From Pseudomonas sp. GM18 (GTDB lineage Bacteria > Pseudomonadota > Gammaproteobacteria > Pseudomonadales > Pseudomonadaceae), in contig NZ_AKJT01000111.1 in the NCBI RefSeq assembly GCF_000282195.1, forward strand, positions 1 to 39,081: a DNA stretch of 39,081 nt. Direction: 5' to 3'. A model generated the notes under the pieces. It was not told the DNA's origin and made no database searches. It was given only the letters and a program-made list of their open reading frames with translations. Shown piece after piece: positions 32,650 through 39,081 of the stretch (position 1 is the first letter of the stretch; each line of letters begins with the position of its first letter). The translations under genes were made by a program, and so were the position numbers.

Positions 32650-33663
32650 ATGAAAATTTGGGCTTGTGCGAAAGACGCGAACGGATTTATCAACAGGGAA
32701 GATGGGCGCTATAAGCTATTCTTCATTTGGCAAGCGTTGAAGTTGAAAAGGGAAAATTTCAATTACTATAGCTCTTTAATCTTTTACAGTACCCATGCCC
32801 GTGAAAGTAAACGTCGCCCAATGGTAACGGTGAAGAACGGCTGGTTTCGCTACAAAGAGAAAGACCTTCGCATTGAAAGCTCCGGCAAAAGTGAAGGTGA
32901 ATCGATTTCCCACGCTTTCGTCGTCGCCGCGCTTGCTCAACTCGAAACGATCAATTTTCAATTTGGTACGCGAGTGGTGCCGTTCACCTTTACCCGGCTT
33001 GTAGCAGAAGAAACCGATATTCGTTTTGGCAATGGCAGATCGTATTACCCTGACCTGTACGGCGAGTTCACCGCGGAAAATCCCTATTACAAGCAGTGGG
33101 GAGGAAAGGTCGCAATTGAGGTTTGGGTAGAGCATGAATGTGAGGAACCGAAGATCGGCGATTTCCTGTCCCATGGGATACCTATCATCGAGGTCAAGGT
33201 CACGAAGGGACTGCGTGCTGAGCCTTACATCGACTCGAATGATCTAGAAGCAAGCCTCGAACGATGTTTTGCGAAAACGAAGGAAATCCTGAGTGGAAAC
33301 GTCTTTGCAAAAATTATCGCGAATCCGGTAAGCACTGCTTTCCACTGGGAATACGCTGCGGAGCAAGAGTCAAAGCTGAAAACTCAGGCAGATCAAGCCC
33401 AGCGGTTGTTTAACGGCATACAGCAGCAAATTGCTCAGAAGGATAAGGCGCTGAGTGAGCGGACTGAACAAAGTACGAAGCTCAACGCTTTGTGGGTGAG
33501 CGCTGCACGACAGATTGATACTCTTAGAAATGCGTCTGTTGATGATAAAGCGGCTCTTGATCTGAAAGAAGGTGAAATTCAAGCTATTAAGGAAAAGCTT
33601 GCTGCTGAGCAACGAATAGGTTTTTGGGGCTGGTTGGGAAGAAGATTTAAGAAAGCTGATTGA
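32650..33663 (+). CDS. CoiA-like / PD-(D/E)XK nuclease-like protein with C-terminal coiled coil
   Basis: A 337-residue protein. The core is about residues 85-185. SISHAFVVAAL may be an H-containing N-terminal helix. YYPDLYGEF (132-140) gives a PD pair at 134-135, VAIEVWVEHE (154-163) gives a second acidic strand with Glu157, and KIGDFLSHGIPIIEVKVTK (168-186) follows. The spacing PD...IEV.V.H...K...GI..IEV is what I recall for CoiA-like restriction-endonuclease-fold proteins. Residues about 236-320 are a long charged heptad-like coiled coil (QDKALSERTEQS-type), ending in a Trp/Arg/Lys-rich tail (GFWGWLGRRFKKAD) that could bind membrane or nucleic acid. GC is lower than the neighbours. A defence or DNA-processing role is inferred only. 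Confidence 0.72.
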   Translation: MKIWACAKDANGFINREDGRYKLFFIWQALKLKRENFNYYSSLIFYSTHARESKRRPMVTVKNGWFRYKEKDLRIESSGKSEGESISHAFVVAALAQLETINFQFGTRVVPFTFTRLVAEETDIRFGNGRSYYPDLYGEFTAENPYYKQWGGKVAIEVWVEHECEEPKIGDFLSHGIPIIEVKVTKGLRAEPYIDSNDLEASLERCFAKTKEILSGNVFAKIIANPVSTAFHWEYAAEQESKLKTQADQAQRLFNGIQQQIAQKDKALSERTEQSTKLNALWVSAARQIDTLRNASVDDKAALDLKEGEIQAIKEKLAAEQRIGFWGWLGRRFKKAD

Positions 33664-33670
33664 TGATTTG

Positions 33671-33705
33671 AAAAGCCCTGTAGCTGAATAAGCTATGGGG
33701 CTTTT
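33671..33705 (+). terminator. Second copy of the tRNA-Ser terminator
   Basis: AAAAGCCCTGTAGC, loop TGAATAA, GCTATGGGGCTTTT. It matches 30902-30936 at 32 of 35 positions. Two of the three changes turn C-G pairs into T-G wobbles, so the hairpin is kept. It terminates the nuclease-like gene and forms the right border of the cassette. Confidence 0.9.
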
Positions 33706-34003
33706 CGTTGTGCGCAGCTTTTTCCGTTGGGCCATTTTCGGGTTGTCCTGCTTTTGTCCCAAGTTTTTTGGTGTCGGATGAATCAGCACATCAGCGTAAG
33801 AAAAATATGCCTGTTCACGGGAAAAATAACTCCACCGAGTCGCTTTAATTACCTCCCCCCGTATTTACTGATCGCTTCGCCAATCAAGGGTTTTCCCCCG
33901 AAATATCCCCTGACATTGAAAGACGTTGCCGCAAAAAATCCTCATCTACTCTGGTTTCGCAGGTCACTGACCTGTCGTAATCAGCCATCGCAAGGAGCGA
34001 TCA
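33706..34003. other. Intergenic region right of the cassette
   Basis: About 300 bp without a supported gene, more AT-rich than the backbone. Two TTGTCC words lie 10 bp apart near 33740-33760. The end carries the AAGGAG ribosome binding site of the next gene. No tRNA fragment or integrase remnant was seen. Confidence 0.5.
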
Positions 34004-34195
34004 ATGTATTTTGAGATTTACAGGCAAACCCGTGGCACCTCACAGACCGGCAAGGGCCAATGGCGCTGGCGTTTGCGGGCGGGGAATCATGAAACGATTG
34101 CCAGTGGGGAGGCTTACGTCAACAAGTCTGATTGCGTGCATGCCATCGGTTTGATCAAAGGGACTCAAGAGCAGACACCGGTCAAGGAGATATAG
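34004..34195 (+). CDS. YegP-like DUF1508 protein
   Basis: A 63-residue protein with one DUF1508 unit: MYFEIYRQ at the start, GQWRWRLRAGNHETIASGEAYVNKSDCVHAIGLIKG in the middle. This is the standard wording of the YegP family, usually present as one or two repeats. Its function is unknown. The ATG follows AAGGAGCGATCA. It is a single-gene unit with a terminator at 34208. Confidence 0.85.
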   Translation: MYFEIYRQTRGTSQTGKGQWRWRLRAGNHETIASGEAYVNKSDCVHAIGLIKGTQEQTPVKEI

Positions 34196-34207
34196 GTTCC
34201 AGGCGGT

Positions 34208-34237
34208 GAAGCTGCTCAGTCAGGGCAGCTTCGTTTT
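34208..34237 (+). terminator. Intrinsic terminator after the YegP-like gene
   Basis: GAAGCTGC, a 9-base loop, GCAGCTTC followed by GTTTT. Confidence 0.82.
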
Positions 34238-34364
34238 AGCCGGGCGCTCTTGAGCTGTGAGCGCCCCCGGTCTTTATGGATCAGGTCGTTTGCCTACCTG
34301 CATAGACGCCGATCGCGACACCTCCCTAAACTGTCACCCAGTCTTGGGGACCGGGGTGCAACGG

Positions 34365-35291
34365 ATGAATCGCAACGAACTACGCAAGGCCGACATCAAC
34401 CTGATGGTGGTGTTCGAGACATTGATGCTCGAACGCAACGTCACACGGGTAGCGGAGAAGCTGTTCCTCGGTCAGCCGACCATCAGTGCGGCGCTGAACC
34501 GCTTGCGGACGATGTTCAACGATCCGCTGTTCATTCGGGTCGGCCATCGCATGGAGCCGACGGCGCGGGCCGAGGAGATCATTCAGCACCTGTCGCCGGC
34601 ACTGGATTCTTTGTCGGTGGCTTTGAGCCTGACCCACGATTTCGATCCGCTCAGCAGCACCATGACGTTTCGCATCGGGCTGTCGGACGATGTCGAGTTC
34701 GGCCTGTTACCACCGTTGCTGCGCGCCTTGCGCCAGGAGGCGCCGAAAGTGGTGTTCGTGGTCCAGCATGTCGACTACTGGCGCATTCCCGACTTGCTGG
34801 CGTCTGGCGATATCACCGTTGGTATCAGCCAGACCCGTGGCTTGCCGGCCAACGCCAAGCGCAAATTGTTGCGACATATCCAGCCCAGTATTTTGCGTGC
34901 AGACGCATCGGACACACCGTTGACCCTCGATGAATATTGCGCGCGGCCGCATGTGCTGGTGTCCCACACCGCCAACGTCAGTGGCTACGCCGATGAATGG
35001 CTGGCGGAGATCGGCCGTACGCGCCACGTCGTGCTGTCCGTTCCGCAATACAGCTCATTGCCGGCGTTGCTCGCCGGCACCGATCTGATCGCCAGCCTGC
35101 CGGATTACACGGCGGAGGCGATGGCCGCGTCAGGCCAGCTGTTCAAGGAGCCGTTTCCGTTCAAGACGCCGACCCTGGACCTGTCCATGGTCTGGCTCAG
35201 CCATGTCGACAGCGATCCGGCTGAACGCTGGCTGCGCTCGCGCCTGGAGGCGTTCATGAGTGAACGTCCGATCCTTCCGCTGACAGAGTGA
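34365..35291 (+). CDS. LysR-family transcriptional regulator
   Basis: A 308-residue regulator. The N-terminal winged helix is at about 8-66 (DINLMVVFETLMLERNVTRVAEKLFLGQPTISAALNRLR). The effector-binding domain is at about 92-300. The ATG at 34365 gives the usual LysR start MNRNELRKADINL; an in-frame start at 34257 lies in the preceding spacer and is rejected. It is followed 52 bp later by the isomerase gene in the same direction, which may be its target. The effector is unknown. Confidence 0.9.
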   Translation: MNRNELRKADINLMVVFETLMLERNVTRVAEKLFLGQPTISAALNRLRTMFNDPLFIRVGHRMEPTARAEEIIQHLSPALDSLSVALSLTHDFDPLSSTMTFRIGLSDDVEFGLLPPLLRALRQEAPKVVFVVQHVDYWRIPDLLASGDITVGISQTRGLPANAKRKLLRHIQPSILRADASDTPLTLDEYCARPHVLVSHTANVSGYADEWLAEIGRTRHVVLSVPQYSSLPALLAGTDLIASLPDYTAEAMAASGQLFKEPFPFKTPTLDLSMVWLSHVDSDPAERWLRSRLEAFMSERPILPLTE

Positions 35292-35343
35292 GCAGGGCGG
35301 TGTTATATCTACGACCTTTCTGCCAATCCTCAGGAATCCCGTC

Positions 35344-35706
35344 ATGCCCCACCTGCACATGGAATACACCGCCAACCTGTCCGAACTGAATGCCGATGTG
35401 GCGTTGCTGCGACTCAACAACGCGCTGGTCGCTTCCGGGCAGTTTGAAGAGTTCGACATCAAGGCCCGTGCGGTGAAGGTCGAGACTTTCAGGGTGGGCA
35501 CTGCACCTGGCGAGCGGGCGTTCGTGCATGTAAAACTGGCGCTATTGAGCGGTCGCTCGCCGCAGATCAAGAAGCAGTTATCAGAAAGCCTGCTGGCGGT
35601 GGTGCAGGATGTGTGTGAATGGCCGGTCGGCGTTGAGGCCCAGCTGTGTGTGGAAATCATCGATATCGATCGAGAGTCCTACACCAAGACTGCCATCGGC
35701 CACTGA
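35344..35706 (+). CDS. 5-carboxymethyl-2-hydroxymuconate delta-isomerase-like protein
   Basis: A 120-residue tautomerase-superfamily protein. The N-terminal Pro2 (MPHLHMEYTANL) is the catalytic base once Met is removed. FVHVKLALLSGRSPQIKKQLSESLL and the VEIIDIDRESYTKT end match the CHMI (HpaF/HpcD) family, which acts in homoprotocatechuate (4-hydroxyphenylacetate) breakdown. No other hpa gene is nearby, so the physiological role may differ. Confidence 0.88.
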   Translation: MPHLHMEYTANLSELNADVALLRLNNALVASGQFEEFDIKARAVKVETFRVGTAPGERAFVHVKLALLSGRSPQIKKQLSESLLAVVQDVCEWPVGVEAQLCVEIIDIDRESYTKTAIGH

Positions 35707-35709
35707 GTT

Positions 35710-36645
35710 TCAGGCCATTTCCTGCTCGGCGCAGGCCTTGATCACTTGCTCGCGCAGCCAGGTGTTGGCGCTGTCCTGGTCGACACTTTGACTCCACTGC
35801 ATGTCCAGGGTGAAGCCCGGCAAGCCATTGGGCGCTTCGCAGTGATTGAAGATCGCCTCGTTGGCCAGCAATTTCTGGATGCGCCGGGGCAAGGTCAGGA
35901 TGAAGTCGGTGCCGGTGATCATCTTCAGCGCCGCGCTGTAGCTGTTGGAGCGCGCGACAATCTGGCGTTTATGGGCCTGTTGAGCCAGCCAGCCGTCAAC
36001 CATGTTGGTGGTGGACGTCCAGGGCGTCGGGAACACATGCCGACGTTCAGTGAACGCTTGCAGGCTCAAGCGCGGTTCCAGCGGTGTGGCGCGTTTGTCG
36101 AAAACGCAGACCAGATCGTCCTCCAGCAGTCGCCTGGAGTTGAAGTCGGTGTGACTTCGATGAAAGTTCGGGCCGAAACAGATCACCAGGTCGAGGCTGC
36201 CGTCGCGCAGTTCTTCAGCCGGGATGTCGGTTTCGAACTTGTGCATGTTGACCATCACCGGCAGGTCGGCGAAATCGAAGCTCTTCAACAGGCGCGGCAA
36301 GATCAATTGCTCGAAGTATTCCGGCGCACAGATATTGAAGGTGACCGGTTGCAAGGTCGGATCGAACGTCGGTGTCCCGGCGTGACACAGGTTGATGCTT
36401 TCGAGAATCTTCAGCACATGGCTATACATGGTGCTGGCTTTGTAGGTGGGGCGCATACCCGTGCGGGTATTGATGAATAACTCGTCTTCGAAACTGGTGC
36501 GCAGTTTCTTCAGGCAGTAACTCACGGTGGACTGGCTGACGCAAAGTGCCTCCGACACACCGGTGACGCTGCTTTGCTCATACACGGCGACAAACACCAT
36601 GAGGTCCTGCATATCGAGCTTTCTAAGCAAGTTACTGTTCAGCAT
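35710..36645 (-). CDS. LysR-family transcriptional regulator
   Basis: A 311-residue regulator with a winged helix at about 10-70 (LMVFVAVYEQSSVTGVSEALCVSQSTVSYCLKKLRTSFEDELFI) and a substrate-binding-like domain at about 95-300. It converges with the isomerase gene (stops 4 bp apart). On its own strand it lies 147 bp downstream of the MFS-EamA pair, with no clear terminator between, so it could be co-transcribed or control those transporters. The effector is unknown. Confidence 0.9.
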   Translation of the reverse strand: MLNSNLLRKLDMQDLMVFVAVYEQSSVTGVSEALCVSQSTVSYCLKKLRTSFEDELFINTRTGMRPTYKASTMYSHVLKILESINLCHAGTPTFDPTLQPVTFNICAPEYFEQLILPRLLKSFDFADLPVMVNMHKFETDIPAEELRDGSLDLVICFGPNFHRSHTDFNSRRLLEDDLVCVFDKRATPLEPRLSLQAFTERRHVFPTPWTSTTNMVDGWLAQQAHKRQIVARSNSYSAALKMITGTDFILTLPRRIQKLLANEAIFNHCEAPNGLPGFTLDMQWSQSVDQDSANTWLREQVIKACAEQEMA

Positions 36646-36792
36646 CCGTTCTGTCTCGCTGTGCTCCTTGCGCTGACCGTGCGCAAACGTGTGCGAATGA
36701 TCTTAGCGGAACGATAGTACCAAGAGAATGCCTTGTAGGATGTTTCATGGTCAGTTGTGGGACAGATAATGTTATGAACACGACCTGTGAAT

Positions 36793-37740
36793 TCAATCTC
36801 CCGAAACATGGCCAGAGGCCTTCAGCGCTGATTGCTGTGCAGGCATCGCATCGCGGCTGGATATTAACAGCGCCAACATGCCGACGCCCACCAGCAACGC
36901 GCCGATGATTTCCAGGGCGCGTGGCGACTGGCGTAGCCACAACCAGTGGAACAGTGTGATGAACAGGGTGCTCAGGTAGATGTAGGAAATGACCGAGGAA
37001 GGGGCGATGACGCCAATGGCTCGATGCAGCAGCCAGAAAGTCGCCAGGGTGGCGAACAGTGCCAGGTAGATCAACCACCAGAGATCGCTCGCGCTCAGCA
37101 ACGACGCCGAACGCCAGCCGCCGCTGAACCCACAGAACGCCAATAGAAACAGCGCGCCGAACAGCATGTTCCAGAAGGTCATGCCCACCGGGCCGCGCCC
37201 CTTGAGACTGCTGGCCTTGAGCCGCTGACTCAGGGGCGAGTAGAGCGCCATTGCCAGGCAACCGGCCCCGTACACCGATACCGCATACAGCGACGGCAGT
37301 TCGCCGGGGCCTGCGCCTTTCAATACCAGCAACACGGCGCCAGCCGCGGCAACCAGCATGGGCAACACGCGTTGTTTCAGGCTGCTATCGGGTGTCAGGA
37401 TGGCTTCGAACAGCAGCGTCAGCAACGGCACCAGGGTGAACATCGTCCCGGTGTTCATCGCCGAGGTGTAGCGCAGTGCTTCGAACAGCGAACCGAAGTA
37501 CAGCGCCAGCAGCATACCGAGCGCGGCATGACCGAGCAGGCCGCGGGCGGTCAGGGCGGTATCGCCCTTGAACAGCAACAAGGGCAAAAACACCAGGGCG
37601 CAACACAACAGGCGCAACCCGGTCAGCAGAATCGGGTCGATGGCCTGGCTGACCTGGGCTGCCGCGGAAAACGAGACGGCAATCAACAGCGCCCAGAGCA
37701 ACATGCCGACGTGAGCGGCAGCAAAACCTGTGCGTTTCAT
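36793..37740 (-). CDS. EamA-family (DMT superfamily) transporter
   Basis: A 315-residue inner-membrane protein with about ten hydrophobic segments arranged as two EamA halves (about 8-140 and 150-300). Examples are VGMLLWALLIAVSFSAAA, YFGSLFEALRYTSAMNTGTMFTLVPLLTLLFEAIL and SVISYIYLSTLFITLFHWLWL. It probably exports a small metabolite; the substrate is unknown. It starts 15 bp after the MFS gene ends, so the two share an operon. Confidence 0.9.
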   Translation of the reverse strand: MKRTGFAAAHVGMLLWALLIAVSFSAAAQVSQAIDPILLTGLRLLCCALVFLPLLLFKGDTALTARGLLGHAALGMLLALYFGSLFEALRYTSAMNTGTMFTLVPLLTLLFEAILTPDSSLKQRVLPMLVAAAGAVLLVLKGAGPGELPSLYAVSVYGAGCLAMALYSPLSQRLKASSLKGRGPVGMTFWNMLFGALFLLAFCGFSGGWRSASLLSASDLWWLIYLALFATLATFWLLHRAIGVIAPSSVISYIYLSTLFITLFHWLWLRQSPRALEIIGALLVGVGMLALLISSRDAMPAQQSALKASGHVSGD

Positions 37741-37755
37741 GATGGGGGTTCCGGG

Positions 37756-38940
37756 TTAATGAATGTGTTTGGCGTAATGCCGCGGATCGAAGCGCAGGGC
37801 CATCAGGATCATCAGCGCCATGACGCCCATCAGTGACCACCAGGCCCATTCGAAACTGCCCAGTTGATCGCGAATCATCCCGGCGATCAGCGGCGAAAGG
37901 CCGGCGATCAGGTAACCGATGCCTTGCACGAAGGCGGTCAACCCGCCCGCGCGTTGGGGATTGTCCAGATGATCCAGCGACACGATCAGGCTCATCGGGA
38001 ACAGTCCGCCGATGCCCAGTCCCAGCAGGCACGGCCACAGCAGGCTCAGGTGTTGCGGGCTCAGAATCAGCCCGCAGAAACCGGCCATGATCAGCGCCAG
38101 CAACACCACCAGCACCAGGCGCCGGTCACGGCTACGATTGGCGATGGCAGGTGTCAGCAGCCCCGACAACACTTCCATGGCCGTCAAAAAGCCCAGCAAC
38201 AAGCCGGCCTGTTGTTCGTTCCAGCCTTTTTCCACGTAGTACGGTGCCAGCCAGGCCAGCACACAGGTGTAGGACGCCGTACCCAGGCCGAAGAAGATCG
38301 CGAGTAACCAGGCGCGGGAATTGCTGGAAAAGGATTCCTTGCGGGACGATTTCTCCCCCAATGTCGGCATTCCCGAGCGTTGAGCGCACCAGAACAGCAA
38401 TGCCGCCAGCGCCAATGCCGCCCAGATCGCCAACCCCACTCGCCAACTGCCGGTGCGGGTCATCACCAACGGCGCGAATGACGCCGCAATTGCCGCGCCG
38501 GCCATGATCGACGTCACATAGAGACCCATGTACACGGAAACGTTGTCACTGAAGCGGGACTTGATCAGGGCAGGCATCAACGCCTGAATCAATGCAATGC
38601 CGACACCGGCCAACACGGCGCTCAGGATCAGTTCCGCCGCCGAATCAAGGAACAACCGCGACACCGTGGCCAGGCCGATGATCAGCAGCGACAGCACCAC
38701 CGTGCGCTGCTCGCCCAGGCGCTGACTGATGCCGATACCAAAGAACATCGCCAGTCCCATGGACATGACTGGCAGCATGGTCAACAGCGAGGCCAGGCTG
38801 AAATTCAGCGGGATGTCACCGCGAATGGCTGACAGCAACGGGCCGACAGCGGCCATGGACGGACGCAGATTCAGGGCGACAAGAATGATGCTGAACATCA
38901 GCCAGAGGGCAGGGCGGGAGGTTGCGCGAACGTTTTCCAT
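37756..38940 (-). CDS. MFS transporter, CynX/NimT family
   Basis: A 394-residue protein with twelve hydrophobic segments. The N-terminal block LMFSIILVALNLRPSMAAVGPLLSAI is diagnostic of the CynX/NimT (cyanate transporter-like) MFS group. The middle cytoplasmic loop (about 195-215, EKSSRKESFSSNSR) separates the two six-helix halves. GLGIGGLFPMSLIVSLDHLDNPQRAGGLTAFVQGIGYLIA is also typical. The substrate is unknown; no cyanase gene is in the window. The ATG at 38940 is the first gene of the MFS-EamA unit. Confidence 0.92.
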   Translation of the reverse strand: MENVRATSRPALWLMFSIILVALNLRPSMAAVGPLLSAIRGDIPLNFSLASLLTMLPVMSMGLAMFFGIGISQRLGEQRTVVLSLLIIGLATVSRLFLDSAAELILSAVLAGVGIALIQALMPALIKSRFSDNVSVYMGLYVTSIMAGAAIAASFAPLVMTRTGSWRVGLAIWAALALAALLFWCAQRSGMPTLGEKSSRKESFSSNSRAWLLAIFFGLGTASYTCVLAWLAPYYVEKGWNEQQAGLLLGFLTAMEVLSGLLTPAIANRSRDRRLVLVVLLALIMAGFCGLILSPQHLSLLWPCLLGLGIGGLFPMSLIVSLDHLDNPQRAGGLTAFVQGIGYLIAGLSPLIAGMIRDQLGSFEWAWWSLMGVMALMILMALRFDPRHYAKHIH

Positions 38941-39045
38941 AATCGGACCTTCAGGAACAAGGAGCCGATTAGGCGCGCGAGCCTTGGAGGCGGCAAATCA
39001 GAAAGTCCGGAGCAGTATTTAGAAATTAAATAACGTCCCTGGTCC

Positions 39046-39081
39046 CCCGTAGCAGCTGCCGAGCCTGCGAGGCTGCGTTCG
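39046..39081. repeat. Start of a dispersed P. fluorescens-type repeat at the right edge
   Basis: CCCGTAGCAGCTGCCGAGCC followed by TGCGAGGCTGCGTTCG is close to the GTAGCAGCTGCCG...AGGCTGCG element found many times between genes in this group. It contains a short inverted repeat (GAGCC..TGCG..GAGGCT) and runs off the window. Confidence 0.65.

Noticed and set aside
30893..33705. Complete integrative element with integrase at tRNA-Ser
   Set aside because: No integrase, transposase or duplicated tRNA 3' end is visible; only the terminator is duplicated.

Overview
The window is chromosomal DNA from a Pseudomonas species, most likely of the P. fluorescens group. The evidence is the GC-rich codon use, the algU-mucA-mucB-mucD cluster next to nadB, the gcvR-bcp / dapA-bamC-purC-tRNA-Ser neighbourhood, and several short hairpin repeats of the kind scattered through P. 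fluorescens genomes. The species is inferred from remembered gene order and family resemblance; no search was run.

Layout. (1) 1-3240, minus strand: a nitrogen-scavenging operon (substrate-binding protein, permease, ATPase, and a DUF1989 protein cut by the left edge). It is preceded by a guanidine-I (ykkC) riboswitch and a sigma-54 type promoter, so it is best read as guanidine uptake and breakdown rather than taurine or urea transport. (2) 3454-4421: two tandem paralogous small Tyr-rich lipoproteins. (3) 4433-6412: 3-hydroxyisobutyryl-CoA hydrolase and, divergently, uracil-DNA glycosylase. (4) 6419-14079: a tricarboxylate uptake module. The OprD-type porin, TctC, TctB, TctA and an AbrB-family membrane protein form one minus-strand operon, and the TctD/TctE two-component system is transcribed divergently. 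The shared intergenic region holds three 11-bp-spaced direct repeats, and CA-rich Hfq/Crc-type motifs lie next to two ribosome binding sites. (5) 14088-18346: HDOD protein, YgfZ, SdhE, YgfX, NadB. (6) 18600-22804: the envelope-stress cluster algU-mucA-mucB-mucD with two AlgU-type promoters; no mucC is present. (7) 22829-30718: housekeeping genes (M48 protease, TusA-like protein, AI-2E family exporter, Bcp, GcvR, DapA, BamC, metallo-beta-lactamase-fold protein, PurC).

(8) 30803-33705: tRNA-Ser(CGA) and its terminator, then two unusual genes of lower GC, then a near copy (32 of 35 bases) of the tRNA terminator. The two genes encode a zinc-ribbon protein with a long Ser-rich insert and a protein with a CoiA-like/PD-(D/E)XK-type core plus coiled coil. 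This looks like a small acquired cassette at a tRNA locus and is the best candidate in the window for something undescribed. (9) 34004-39081: a YegP-like protein, two LysR regulators, a CHM isomerase-like protein, and an operon of CynX/NimT-type MFS and EamA transporters.

Starts were chosen by ribosome-binding site, family start and overlap. Promoter and operator calls come from reading consensus sequences by eye. Domain calls come from recognised motifs, not from searches.
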